Assembly: GCF_000373565.1 (NCBI RefSeq)
Contig: NZ_KB891815.1
Coordinates: 56,723-120,722, forward strand
DNA from: Streptomyces sp. HmicA12
GTDB taxonomy: Bacteria; Actinomycetota; Actinomycetes; Streptomycetales; Streptomycetaceae
Length of the DNA: 64,000 nt
Reading direction: 5' to 3'
Position 1 is the first letter of the stretch, and every line of letters starts with the position of its first letter. The notes beneath the pieces were generated by a model that saw only the letters and a program-made list of their open reading frames with translations, searched no databases and was not told the DNA's origin. Below, piece by piece: positions 1 to 8,173 of the stretch. The position numbers were made by a program, and so were the translations under genes.

Positions 1-673
1 GCCAGTCCTCGAAGACGTCCTCGTTCGTGGCGCCGTCGTTGGAACCGGCGACGGCCCGCCCGTCCGGGGCCTTCAACCCCAGGGCCGCGATCTTCTTGTT
101 GGCCTCGGCGAAGTCCCGCCAGGTCCAGTCGGGTTCGGGCGTGGGGACGCCCGCCTTCCTGTAGATCTTGGTGTCGTACGCGTATCCGGTGATCCCGCGG
201 CCCATCGGCATGGCGTACTGCGTGCCCTTGAAGGTGCCGGTGCGCACGAGTTCCTTGTCCATCTCGGACGTGCGGATCGCTTTGTCGCGGATCGCCTTGT
301 CGAGCGGCAGGAGCGCGTTGCCGTCGGAGTACTGCGAGATCTGCCGGTAGTCCAGCTGCGCGACGTCGGGGATGCCGCCGCCGGCCGCCTGGGTGGCGAG
401 CTTCTGCATGTACGCGCCGAAGTCGGCGTTCGATGTGCGGACGGTGACGCCGGGGTGTTCCTTCTCGAAGAGCTCTACGGCCTTCTTCGTGCGGGTGGCG
501 CGGTCGTCGTTGCCCCACCAGGTGAAGGTGATCGTGACGCCGTGCGCCGCCTCGCCGCTCGCGCCGGAGCAGGCGGAGAGCGTGCCGGTCAGCGCGGTGC
601 TGAGGGCGACGGCGGCCGTGGCGAGGACGGCCCGGCGGGGCAGGCGGCGTCGACGGCGTGGGGGTTCGGGCAT
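1..673 (-). CDS. ABC sugar transporter, substrate-binding lipoprotein (partial, 3' end outside window)
   Basis: Extracellular solute-binding protein of the family-1 (MalE-like) type. About 224 N-terminal residues are visible and the C-terminal half lies beyond the window edge. The N-terminus is arginine-rich (RRRRRLPRR) followed by a hydrophobic stretch and a lipobox LSAC with the lipidated Cys at residue 35, so the mature protein should be anchored outside the membrane. The body has the usual ITFTWWGND opening and a GIPDVAQLD segment. The start is set by an AGGAGGG ribosome site 5 nt upstream. It lies 47 bp downstream of the cupin gene on the same strand, so it probably belongs to the LacI-controlled operon; its permeases would be outside the window. 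Substrate unknown. Confidence 0.85.
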   Translation of the reverse strand, partial: MPEPPRRRRRLPRRAVLATAAVALSTALTGTLSACSGASGEAAHGVTITFTWWGNDDRATRTKKAVELFEKEHPGVTVRTSNADFGAYMQKLATQAAGGGIPDVAQLDYRQISQYSDGNALLPLDKAIRDKAIRTSEMDKELVRTGTFKGTQYAMPMGRGITGYAYDTKIYRKAGVPTPEPDWTWRDFAEANKKIAALGLKAPDGRAVAGSNDGATNEDVFEDW

Positions 674-720
674 GGTTGCCCTCCTGAGGGGTGGCGGAGG
701 TGGAAGGACAGGTGCGGGCC

Positions 721-1446
721 TCAGATGCCCGGATAGACGTCGAGCCGCCCGCACATGCCGAACCGGCCGCGTGCGGTGGGTCCGGTGGCCGCGACCCGGG
801 CGTGCGCGAGGTGCTCCGTGTGCTGTCCGCGCAAGGCGTGCAGCTGGGCCCCGGTCGCCGACGCGGCGGCCTGCGCGCCGTCGCGCCAGCGCTGTTCCCA
901 GGCGTCGAGGCGGGGGCGGATCAGTGCGGCGGCGGCCTGCTGGAACGCCTCCAGGGGTGCCGGGTCGCCCGCTTCGGTGGCCGCGCGCAGTTCCAGGAAG
1001 CGGCGCGTGGCCAGGTCCCTGCGGGCGCGGGCGATCTCCACCTGCTCGGCCTCGGGCACGTCGTCGGGGATGCGCACGGCGTCCGCGTACGTGTCGGGGT
1101 CGTCGAGCAGGTCCTGCGGAAGGGTGAGGACCGCGTCGCCCGCCTCGGGCAGGCCGCTGTTCTGCATCACGACGGTGATCTCCAACGCGCCGTCGTTGAC
1201 CAGGCGGTGGATCGTGCCGGGCGTGAACCAGGCGACGGTGCCGGGCTCCAGGGCCGTCTCCTCGTACCCGGAGAGGGTCAGGGTCTGCACCCGGCCGCGC
1301 CCGGCGGTCACCACGTACCCCTCGCTGCACGCGAGGTGCAGGTGCGGGGTGCCGCCGCCGGGCAGGCCCTCGACGGTGGGCCAGTCGTAGACGCGCAGCC
1401 GGGAGACGCCGACCGCGCCGGGGAAACCGTCGTACGCCGCGCTCAC
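721..1446 (-). CDS. cupin-domain protein
   Basis: About 241 residues. The N-terminal half is a single cupin barrel: motif 1 is GGTPHLHLACSEGYVVTAG (metal ligands His, His, Glu at the usual spacing) and motif 2 is the GTVAWFTPGTIHRLVN segment with the fourth ligand His. The C-terminal half is helical and charged with no domain recognised. The GTG start overlaps the stop of the DUF6807 gene as GTGA, so the two are translationally coupled; a second GTG lies one codon upstream. The setting beside a Gfo/Idh dehydrogenase, DUF6807 and a sugar-binding protein suggests a role in sugar or sugar-acid catabolism, for example isomerase or ligand sensor. Reaction not known. Confidence 0.8.
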   Translation of the reverse strand: MSAAYDGFPGAVGVSRLRVYDWPTVEGLPGGGTPHLHLACSEGYVVTAGRGRVQTLTLSGYEETALEPGTVAWFTPGTIHRLVNDGALEITVVMQNSGLPEAGDAVLTLPQDLLDDPDTYADAVRIPDDVPEAEQVEIARARRDLATRRFLELRAATEAGDPAPLEAFQQAAAALIRPRLDAWEQRWRDGAQAAASATGAQLHALRGQHTEHLAHARVAATGPTARGRFGMCGRLDVYPGI

Positions 1447-2366
1447 CACGCGTTCCCCTCGACCTGCGCGGCGACCTGCTCGCGGTCCCAGGCGCCGTCG
1501 GCGACGGTGACCCGGTAGGAGCGGGAGAGCGTGTCGCCGGGGGCGAGGACCAGCTCGTCGTGGAACGCCCAGGACGGGGCGACGGCGGCGAACGGGTCGC
1601 TGCGCACGAACCAGTGCGCCGGGTGCGTCCCCTTCTCCCCCGTGTGGTCGTTGCCCGCCGCGTGCTCGAAGACCAGGGTCGCGTGTCCGTCGCGCTCGTC
1701 GTGCTCGCCGACGTACGCCAGCCACGGCGCCTGCGTGCCCATCAGGTCGCCGCTGTCGGCCTCGGCGCTGAACACCCGGCCGTCGCGGAAGGCGCGCGGG
1801 CCGCGCCAGAACAGTCCGGTGTATCCGGCGGCGGGGCGGCCGTGGGTGGTGGGGCTGCCGAAGTGCAGGGGCTCGGCGCGACGGTTGGTCACCGACGAGG
1901 TCCAGGTCAGCGCCCAGCTGCCGGCCGCCGTGTCGAGGTGCGACACCTCCAGGCGGCGCTCCTCCTCGGCCCACAGCTCCCCGTCGTACGGGTGCCAGGT
2001 GAGGCGTTCGGCGATCACGGCCCGGTCGCCGGTGGCGGAGACCTCGTCGAAGGCGACGTGCGCCATCGAGCCGATCCTCTCGTGCAGCGGGAGATATCCC
2101 TCGCCGTGCACGTAGGTGTTGCCGCCCCACAGGTTCTGGCCCGAGAGGTGGGAGGCGGTGAGCTGGAGTCCCTTGTGCCAACGGTGGTCGTTGGGGCGGT
2201 AGTCGGTGACGACGGCACCGGACAGGGTGCGGATCGGGTGGAGGTAGGGCTTGGGGGCCTCCCACGCGGCCTCCGGGCGGTACACGTAGGCGAACAGCTC
2301 GGTGCCGGTGGCCTCGTGGACCACGGTGATGCGGTCGCCGTGGGCGTGGGTGAGTGCGAGCGTCAT
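1443..2366 (-). CDS. DUF6807 (PmoA-like) family protein
   Basis: About 307 residues, full length for the DUF6807 family (often annotated PmoA in actinobacterial sugar clusters). Typical features are an early YVYRPEA segment, the conserved RPNDHRWHKGL motif with clustered His residues, and a later GSPTTHGRPAAGYTGLFWRG stretch. The residues suggest a secondary-metabolism or carbohydrate beta-sandwich enzyme, but no reaction is established. The ATG start overlaps the stop of the upstream Gfo/Idh gene (ATGA) and its own stop overlaps the cupin gene, giving a three-gene coupled block. Such DUF6807-Gfo/Idh pairs recur beside LacI regulators and ABC importers, which supports a sugar-catabolic role. 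Confidence 0.8.
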   Translation of the reverse strand: MTLALTHAHGDRITVVHEATGTELFAYVYRPEAAWEAPKPYLHPIRTLSGAVVTDYRPNDHRWHKGLQLTASHLSGQNLWGGNTYVHGEGYLPLHERIGSMAHVAFDEVSATGDRAVIAERLTWHPYDGELWAEEERRLEVSHLDTAAGSWALTWTSSVTNRRAEPLHFGSPTTHGRPAAGYTGLFWRGPRAFRDGRVFSAEADSGDLMGTQAPWLAYVGEHDERDGHATLVFEHAAGNDHTGEKGTHPAHWFVRSDPFAAVAPSWAFHDELVLAPGDTLSRSYRVTVADGAWDREQVAAQVEGNAW

Positions 2367-3511
2367 GCCTGGGCCTCTTCCGTACGGGCGTCGGCGGGCG
2401 CCCAGCCGGGGGCGTCGCCGTGCAGGGCGGTGTAGTAGGGGTCGCCGGGGCCGATGTCCCCGGCGCGGACCGTGGTGTCGGTGAACGCGGACTTGTAGAG
2501 GGCGGTGATGAACTCGAGCGTGCGGCGGCCGCCCTCGCCGCTGGTCGGGTGGCGTCGCCCGGCGTTGATGTCGGCCACCAGGGCGCGCAGTTGGGCCAGG
2601 TGCGAGCTGGGCTCGTCGGCGCCGAAGTCCTGCCAGGCGGCGGCCTCCTCGGTGGGGACGCCGGGGGCGGGGGTGATGCGCCAGTCCGCGTTGCGGTAGC
2701 CGTACAGGTGGGTGAGCTCGATGGTCGCGCGCTCGCAGTCGATGCGGATGCGGCTGACCTCGTCCGGGCTGAGCACGCTGTTGACGACCGTGGCGACGGC
2801 GCCGTCGGCGAAGCGGACCTGGGCGGTGGAGACGTCCTCGGTCTCCACGTCGTGCACCAGGCGGGCCGCCATGCCGCGCACCTCGGACCACGGGCCCATC
2901 AGGTCGAGCAGCAGATCGGTCTGGTGGATGCCGTGTCCCATGGCCGGGCCGCCGCCCTCGGTCGCCCAACGGCCGCGCCAGGGAACGGCGTAGTAGGCGG
3001 TGTCCCGGTACCAGGTGGTCTGGCAGTGCGCGACCAACTGCCGTCCGAAGGCGCCTTCCCGCAGCAGTCGCCGCACGTGCCGGGCGCCGGAGCCGAAGCG
3101 GTGCTGGAAGACGATGGAGGAGTACGGCGCGGTGTCGTCGCCCGGTTCGGCCGCCTCCACGGCGTCGTAGTCGGCCAGCGAGGGGCACGGCGGCTTCTCG
3201 CACCACACGTACGCGCCCGCCTTGAGCGCGGCCACGGACTGTTCCCGGTGCACGGCCGGCGGGGTGCACAACACGACGAGGTCGGGGCGCACTTCGGCGA
3301 GCATCGCGTCGAGGTCGGTCGACGCGTACGGGATCGCGAACTCCTCCGCCAGGGCCCGCACCGCCGCGTCGTTCACATCGACCGCGGCCACGATCTCCGT
3401 CTCGCCCTCCTCGGCGAGGGTCCGCAGGGCGGGCAGGTGGCTGGAGCGGGCGATCCCGCCGGCGCCGACCACGGCCGTGCGCAGGGGAGTCTTCGGACCT
3501 TGCGAGGACAT
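2363..3511 (-). CDS. Gfo/Idh/MocA family oxidoreductase
   Basis: About 382 residues from the chosen ATG, the normal size for NAD(P)-dependent sugar dehydrogenases of this family. The N-terminal Rossmann fold starts with VVGAGGIARSSHLPAL. The WCEKPPC segment near residue 100 is the family EKP motif with the catalytic Lys. GHGIHQTDLLLDLMG supplies the conserved D-x-x-x-H-like active-site helix region. The open frame extends about 34 codons upstream, but that stretch contains the operator palindromes, so the start at MSSQGPK, preceded by GAGAGGGAC, is preferred. It is the first gene of the operon and probably oxidises or epimerises the imported sugar. Substrate unknown. Confidence 0.85.
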   Translation of the reverse strand: MSSQGPKTPLRTAVVGAGGIARSSHLPALRTLAEEGETEIVAAVDVNDAAVRALAEEFAIPYASTDLDAMLAEVRPDLVVLCTPPAVHREQSVAALKAGAYVWCEKPPCPSLADYDAVEAAEPGDDTAPYSSIVFQHRFGSGARHVRRLLREGAFGRQLVAHCQTTWYRDTAYYAVPWRGRWATEGGGPAMGHGIHQTDLLLDLMGPWSEVRGMAARLVHDVETEDVSTAQVRFADGAVATVVNSVLSPDEVSRIRIDCERATIELTHLYGYRNADWRITPAPGVPTEEAAAWQDFGADEPSSHLAQLRALVADINAGRRHPTSGEGGRRTLEFITALYKSAFTDTTVRAGDIGPGDPYYTALHGDAPGWAPADARTEEAQA

Positions 3512-3570
3512 GACGGTCCCTCTCGTCGGACAGGCGAATGGACACGGCGGTGCGGCCACCGACGCCGGCA

Positions 3571-3582
3571 GCAAGCGCTTGC
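3571..3582. promoter_or_regulatory. LacI-type operator palindrome
   Basis: GCAAGCGCTTGC is a perfect 12-bp palindrome with the central CG typical of LacI-family operators. It lies 60 bp upstream of the Gfo/Idh start and 145 bp upstream of the divergent lacI-type gene, so the neighbouring LacI protein is the obvious candidate ligand. Confidence 0.6.
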
Positions 3583-3592
3583 CTTGCATGTG

Positions 3593-3606
3593 TTCCAACG
3601 TTGTAA
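3593..3606. promoter_or_regulatory. second operator-like element
   Basis: TTCCAACGTTGTAA contains the palindrome CAACGTTG and sits 10 bp from the first palindrome in the divergent promoter region. The 13-mer TTCCAACGTTGTA recurs exactly at 3786-3798, inside the helix-turn-helix codons of the LacI gene. Confidence 0.45.
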
Positions 3607-3726
3607 CCGCCACGTCTCCGCAGGGTCAACCCTCCGGAGCAAAAGAACTCCGAGCCAACGCCCGACCCTCACAACACCCCTCTGAGCATGCATAATCTGG
3701 AAAAACTCCAGGGAGGGGACCTCATC

Positions 3727-4770
3727 GTGGGAGCAGTGACGCTGAAGGACGTGGCGGAACTCGCCGGGGTGTCCATCAAAACGGCTTCCAACGTTGTACG
3801 TGAGGCGCCGAAGGTGGCTCCGGCCACCCGGGAGCGGGTGATGCGGGCCGTCCGCGAGCTGGGTTACCGGCCGAATCCGTCGGCCCGGCGGCTGCGGACC
3901 GGGCGCAGCGGACTGATCGCGCTGGCCGTTCCGCAGCTGACGACGCCGTACTTCGCCGAACTCGCCCACCACGTGCGGACCGAGGCGACGGCGCTCGGCC
4001 TGACCGTCCTCATCGAGGAGACCCTCGGGGACCCGGCGGAGGAGCTGCGGCTCGCCACCGGCGTGAGCGCGTCGCTGCTCGACGGGGTGATCCTGTCGCC
4101 GCTGCACGTCTCGGCCGACGAACTGGCTCCCGTTGCAAGCGAGTTGCCGCTCGTCCTGCTCGGCGAGCGCAGTTACGAGGGCGACCGTGTCGGAGCCGAC
4201 CATGTCCTGATCGACAACGTCGGGGCCGCCCGTGACGCGACGGCCCATCTGATCGGCCTGGGCCGCACCCGGATCGCCGCGATCGGCGCCGACCGCAAGG
4301 CGTCCGCGACCAGCCGCCAGCGCCTGGAGGGGTACCACGCGGCGCTGCACGCGGCCGGGCTGCCCTTCGACCCCCGGCTGGCCCCCACGATCGGCGAGTT
4401 CGACCGGCCGGGCGGCCTGGCCGCGATGCGCACCCTGCTCGCACTGCCGGCCGCCGACCGCCCCGACGCCGTCTTCTGCTTCAGCGACATGCTGGCCGTC
4501 GGCGCCCAACGTGCCATGTTCGAGAGCGGGTTGAGCATCCCCGGCGACATCGCCGTGGTCGGCGTCGACGGATCGCAGGAGGCGCTGTACAGCACCCCGT
4601 CGCTGACCACCGTCGTCCCGGACAAGGCGGCCATCGCATCACTGTCCGTCCGGTGTCTCGCCGCACGCATCAAGGCGGAGGAGCCGCTCCCGTTCGAGGT
4701 CCACACGGCCCCGCACGCGCTCGAGGCCCGCGAATCGACACTGGGCGTTCGCGAGGAGGTGCGCCCCTGA
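3727..4770 (+). CDS. LacI-family transcriptional repressor
   Basis: About 347 residues, full length. The N-terminal helix-turn-helix reads VTLKDVAELAGVSIKTASNV, followed by the hinge helix (GYRPNPSARRLRTGR) and a periplasmic-binding-protein-like sensor domain ending in the usual VVGVDGSQEALYSTPSLTTV segment. The GTG start is chosen because GGGAGGGG lies about 8 nt upstream; an ATG 13 codons earlier lacks a good site. It is divergent from the Gfo/Idh-DUF6807-cupin-binding-protein operon and should repress it, and perhaps itself, until the imported sugar or a derivative binds. The operator candidates lie between the two transcription units. Confidence 0.92.
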   Translation: MGAVTLKDVAELAGVSIKTASNVVREAPKVAPATRERVMRAVRELGYRPNPSARRLRTGRSGLIALAVPQLTTPYFAELAHHVRTEATALGLTVLIEETLGDPAEELRLATGVSASLLDGVILSPLHVSADELAPVASELPLVLLGERSYEGDRVGADHVLIDNVGAARDATAHLIGLGRTRIAAIGADRKASATSRQRLEGYHAALHAAGLPFDPRLAPTIGEFDRPGGLAAMRTLLALPAADRPDAVFCFSDMLAVGAQRAMFESGLSIPGDIAVVGVDGSQEALYSTPSLTTVVPDKAAIASLSVRCLAARIKAEEPLPFEVHTAPHALEARESTLGVREEVRP

Positions 4771-4798
4771 CGCCGCCCGAGCACCCTTTCTCGTCCGC

Positions 4799-4828
4799 TT
4801 GACGACAACAGGCCCTCACATTTAAAGT
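4799..4828 (+). promoter_or_regulatory. housekeeping-type promoter for the SPFH gene
   Basis: TTGACG, an 18-bp spacer and TAAAGT resemble a sigma-70/HrdB promoter. It lies about 30 bp upstream of the SPFH start codon and GAGGGGG ribosome site, in the short AT-richer gap after the LacI gene. Confidence 0.5.
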
Positions 4829-4857
4829 CGTGATGACTCTAATGAGGGGGCTTCGTC

Positions 4858-5868
4858 ATGGCTGACATCACACGACGGTTCGGCTGGCGCCACCTGCGCG
4901 CCGCACCCACCGCCCACATCCGCCACCACCGTTCGGGGCGACTCACCCACGACGGCGCCGGGCTGAGTTTCTGGTTCCGCCCGCTGAGCGCCGCCATCTC
5001 CGAAGTGCCGGTCGACGATCGGGAGTTGGCGATGACCTTCCATGCCCGCACCGCGGACTTCCAGGACGTGGCCGTGCAGGCGACGGTGACGTACCGGATC
5101 GGTGATCCCGCGGTCGCCGCCGAGCACCTGGACTTCTCCGTCGACCCGGACTCGGGTGTCTGGCGCGGCGCTCCGCTGGAACAGCTGGCGACGCTCCTCA
5201 CCGAGACCGCGCAGCAGCACGCGCTGGACGTCCTCGCCCGCACCGCTCTGGCGTCGGCCCTCGTCGACGGGGTGCCCGCCGTCCGCGACGCCGTCGCGAC
5301 GGGGCTCGGCGAGGAGCCGCGGCTGCCCGCCACCGGCATCGAGGTGGTCGCGGTCCGGGTGATGGCGCTGCGGCCCGAGCCCGAGGTGGAGCGCGCCCTG
5401 CGCACCCCGGCACGGGAACGCATCCAGCAGGAGGCCGACCGGGCGACGTACGAGCGGCGCGCCGTGGCCGTGGAGCGTGAACGCACCATCGCGGAGAACG
5501 AGTTGGCGAGCCAGATCGAACTGGCCCGCAGGGAGGAGCAGTTGGTCGAGCAACGCGGCACGAACAGCCGCCGCGAGGCCGAGGAGAACGCCGCCGCCGA
5601 CGCCGTACGCGTCAAGGCCGAGGCCGAGCGCAAGGTGAGCCTCGCCCGCGCGGAGGCGGAGGGCGCCCGCGAGGTCGGTGAGGCACGGGCCCAGGCACAG
5701 GCGGCCTGGCTGCGGGTGCACGGCGAGGCCGACGTGGCGACGCTGCACGCGCTGACCGGCACGCGGCTCGCCGAGAACCTGCCGCGGATCGAGAGCGTGA
5801 CGGTCTCCCCCGACGTGCTGACCGGCCTGCTCGCGCGCCTCGGGACGGACGGCGGGCGCCCGGAATGA
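4858..5868 (+). CDS. SPFH/Band 7 (flotillin-like) protein
   Basis: 336 residues. An SPFH (prohibitin-homology) domain spans roughly residues 20-190, with the typical DVAVQATVTYRIGDP strand and the TLLTETAQQHALDVLARTAL helix. It is followed by a long charged coiled coil (about 190-280, rich in Arg, Glu and Ala) and a short C-terminal domain. No transmembrane segment precedes the SPFH domain, so membrane association, if any, would be peripheral. The ATG has GAGGGGG upstream. Its stop overlaps the next gene (ATGA), indicating a two-gene operon with the NAD-kinase-like protein. Families of this fold form oligomeric membrane scaffolds; the role here is unknown. Confidence 0.85.
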   Translation: MADITRRFGWRHLRAAPTAHIRHHRSGRLTHDGAGLSFWFRPLSAAISEVPVDDRELAMTFHARTADFQDVAVQATVTYRIGDPAVAAEHLDFSVDPDSGVWRGAPLEQLATLLTETAQQHALDVLARTALASALVDGVPAVRDAVATGLGEEPRLPATGIEVVAVRVMALRPEPEVERALRTPARERIQQEADRATYERRAVAVERERTIAENELASQIELARREEQLVEQRGTNSRREAEENAAADAVRVKAEAERKVSLARAEAEGAREVGEARAQAQAAWLRVHGEADVATLHALTGTRLAENLPRIESVTVSPDVLTGLLARLGTDGGRPE

Positions 5869-6761
5869 GCCTCGCGCCCCGCGCCGTCCTGGTCCACCGG
5901 ACCACGGAGTACGAGGAGTTGGTGGCCCGGCACGGCACGCACGGCCAGGCCGCCTTCTTCCTCTCGTCCCGCGGCCGCGACATCGCGGAGGTCGCCGAGC
6001 GGCACCGGCGGGCGCAGCGGGCGCTCACCGAGGCGGCCGCCGCCGTGCCGCTGAGCTGGCGGCGGGCGACGGTGGAGCGCGCGGATCTGGACCGTTTCCT
6101 CTTCGCGCCGCAGGACGTGGTGATCGTGGTCGGTCAGGACGGGCTCGTGGCGAACGTCGCCCAGTACGTCGGCGCCCTGCCGGTGGTCGGGGTCGACGCG
6201 GACCCGGGGCGCAATCCCGGCGTGCTGGTGCGCCACCGTCCGGCGGACGTCGCACGGCTGCTGGGCACGGCCGCCGGCACCGACGAACTGACCATGGTGG
6301 AGGCGGTCACCGACGACGGACAGCGCCTGGTGGCGCTCAACGAGATCTACGTCGGTGCGGCCGGCCACCGCACCGCCCGATACCGCCTGGGCCTCGACAG
6401 CACCTCCGTCGATGGAGCTGTCGTCGAGGCCCAGGCCTCCTCCGGAGTACTGATCGGTACCGGAACGGGGGCGACCGGGTGGCTCCGGTCGGTGTGGCAG
6501 GAGCGGGGCGGCGCGGGGCGCCTGCCGGCCCCGACGGACGACCGGCTGCTGTGGTTCGTCCGCGAGGCGTGGCCGTCACCGGTCACCGGTACGCGGCTGA
6601 GCGCGGGGGAACTGACGGCGTCGGCCCGGCTGTCCCTGACCGTGGAGTCGGAGAGTCTGGTCGCTTTCGGGGACGGCATGGAGGCGGACGCGGTCGCGCT
6701 GACCTGGGGGCAGACGGTGCGTGTCGGGGTGTGCGGGGAGCGGTTGCGGTTGGTGGGGTGA
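5865..6761 (+). CDS. NAD kinase-like protein with altered GGDG motif
   Basis: 298 residues with the fold signatures of ATP-NAD kinases. The GGDG motif is G90-Q91-D92-G93, so the catalytic Asp is kept but the second Gly is Gln. N159-E160 matches the conserved NE of the NAD site. G198-W206 (GTGTGATGW) corresponds to the TPTGSTAY loop. It may phosphorylate a nucleotide or only bind one. The ATG overlaps the stop of the SPFH gene, so the pair is translationally coupled and probably works together. This is not the housekeeping NAD kinase, judging by the divergent motif and setting. Substrate and activity are unproven. Confidence 0.7.
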   Translation: MSLAPRAVLVHRTTEYEELVARHGTHGQAAFFLSSRGRDIAEVAERHRRAQRALTEAAAAVPLSWRRATVERADLDRFLFAPQDVVIVVGQDGLVANVAQYVGALPVVGVDADPGRNPGVLVRHRPADVARLLGTAAGTDELTMVEAVTDDGQRLVALNEIYVGAAGHRTARYRLGLDSTSVDGAVVEAQASSGVLIGTGTGATGWLRSVWQERGGAGRLPAPTDDRLLWFVREAWPSPVTGTRLSAGELTASARLSLTVESESLVAFGDGMEADAVALTWGQTVRVGVCGERLRLVG

Positions 6762-6765
6762 CCGG

Positions 6766-6795
6766 GGCGGCGGGCCGTGGGTCCGGCCCGCCGCC
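6766..6795. terminator. bidirectional stem-loop terminator
   Basis: GGCGGCGGGCCG pairs perfectly with CGGCCCGCCGCC across a 6-nt loop. It fills the gap between the converging NAD-kinase-like gene and the protease gene. Confidence 0.7.
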
Positions 6796-6808
6796 GCGTG
6801 CACGGGGG

Positions 6809-7597
6809 TCAGTACCGGATCACCGAGCGGATCCAGGCGAGTTGCCGCGAGACCTCCCCGGCACCGGCGATCTCCTCCCGGTCGGAGCCGTCGAAGACGC
6901 CGAGCAGCGTTTCCGTGCCGCGGGGGCCGATGGTCGTCACGGGTCCGCCCGAATCGCCCCCGGCGGGGATGCCCACGACCTTGCGCATGCAGAAGTCCGA
7001 GCCGTCCTGAACGGTGTAGCCCTCGCACCGGGGATCGTCCGGATCGAGCACGCGCAGGGTCGACTGCCGCAGCACCGGTGACTGGCAGCTGTTCTCGTCG
7101 CCGGTGCAGGTGGCACCCCAGCCCAACTGCCGCACCAGCGTGCCCGGCCGGGCCGGGGCGGCGGACAGCCGCGCCACGCGCACCGTCATCGGCGCCACCT
7201 CGACGAGCATCATGTCGGCGCGTGCGCTGCCCACGCGCCCGCCGGGCAGCGGGCGCACCACGGTTCCCTGGCGCATGTCGAGATGGCCGACGCGGAACTC
7301 GATCCGGCGGTCCGCGACGGGCTCGCCCTGTTCGAAGAAGCAGTGGGACGCGCTGAGGATCCACTTCCGGGCGACCGCCGTCGCGGTGCACTCCGGCTTC
7401 CCGTCGACGAGCATGCGGACGGCCCACGGCCCGTAGCCGCTCCGCTCTCCACCGATCACCGCGGCGGACGGGCCCGCCGTGACCACCGAACAGGCCAGCA
7501 GCACGGATGCGGCCGCCGCGAGCACACCGACTCGACGTGCCGTCCCCCCGGTTCCCAACGTTCGGGCCGTTCTCTTCATCCGGGTGGTTCGCTTCAT
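6809..7597 (-). CDS. secreted trypsin-like serine protease
   Basis: About 262 residues. A basic N-terminus and hydrophobic segment (VGVLAAAASVLLACSVVTAG) form a signal peptide, and the mature chymotrypsin-fold S1 domain starts near the VIGGERS motif (residue 48 on). The catalytic triad is His85 (SASHCF), Asp128 (ARADMMLV) and Ser216 (GGDSGGP). Several Cys pairs suggest disulfides. Two in-frame ATGs (7597 and 7579) both encode an MKRT start and neither has a clear ribosome site, so the start is uncertain by six residues. It is probably a snapalysin- or trypsin-like extracellular protease, transcribed alone. A longer open frame upstream is not credible coding sequence. Confidence 0.88.
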   Translation of the reverse strand: MKRTTRMKRTARTLGTGGTARRVGVLAAAASVLLACSVVTAGPSAAVIGGERSGYGPWAVRMLVDGKPECTATAVARKWILSASHCFFEQGEPVADRRIEFRVGHLDMRQGTVVRPLPGGRVGSARADMMLVEVAPMTVRVARLSAAPARPGTLVRQLGWGATCTGDENSCQSPVLRQSTLRVLDPDDPRCEGYTVQDGSDFCMRKVVGIPAGGDSGGPVTTIGPRGTETLLGVFDGSDREEIAGAGEVSRQLAWIRSVIRY

Positions 7598-7686
7598 CCG
7601 GCCGACTTTTGCATGAAGAGCGACAAATCCCTGCGCCACCCGGCCGCGTCGCGCGCGTCGCGGAGGCGGCTCCGATCGCCCCCTGC

Positions 7687-8062
7687 ATGGTCGCGGCGGA
7701 GTTCGACGACGAGCCCGCGCTTGATGTGCCCTTCGGCACCTCGGACGGCGCACGGATCGTGATCCACAGCGCGGGCCATACCCACACGGCGGACTTCCGC
7801 ACCGAAGTGTGGGCCGAGCAACCACCGCCGCCCACCGACCCGTGGGACGAACGAGCGGAGACCCGGATCGACTCCCCCCTCCGGAAGGCTGCGGCTGTGG
7901 ACCTATGCCGCCATGACCGAGGGAGAAGTCGATCTCGGTTTGCCCGACAGAAGGTGGCGCGTCCGGGTCCTGGCACGCGGCAGGGACCGGGTGCGCGAAC
8001 TGGCCGCGTCGGGTGTGCCTCATGGCGTCGGGCAGTACATGGCACAGTTCTGGCCCATGTGA
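7687..8062 (+). pseudogene. frameshifted conserved small hypothetical protein
   Basis: Two reading frames together give a coherent protein of about 125 residues. The first half (MVAAEFDDEPALDVPFG to ETRIDSP) breaks at a run of six C at 7874-7879, and the second half continues one base later as SGRLRLWTYAAMTEGEVDL to the end QYMAQFWPM. The pattern (acidic start, EVW core, RVRVLARGRDRV, ending FWP) resembles a widespread Streptomyces family of unknown function, recalled from memory rather than searched. One extra C would explain the break, so it is either a real frameshift or a sequencing error. The start is uncertain and no strong ribosome site is seen. Confidence 0.5.
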
Positions 8063-8113
8063 CAGCCACCCGTCGCGCGTGCCGGCCAGGCCCACGGTTG
8101 CCGGCGCGCAAAA

Positions 8114-8153
8114 AAGGGCGTGGCGCGGTACGTGCGTACCGCGCCACGCCCTT
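8114..8153 (-). terminator. rho-independent terminator of the MFS exporter gene
   Basis: A perfect 19-bp stem (AAGGGCGTGGCGCGGTACG and its complement) closes on a 2-nt loop. On the minus strand it is followed by a run of six T (8110-8115 read as A on the plus strand). It lies 20 bp after the stop of the exporter gene. Confidence 0.88.
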
Positions 8154-8173
8154 CCAGAAGGACCGGCCAGGGC

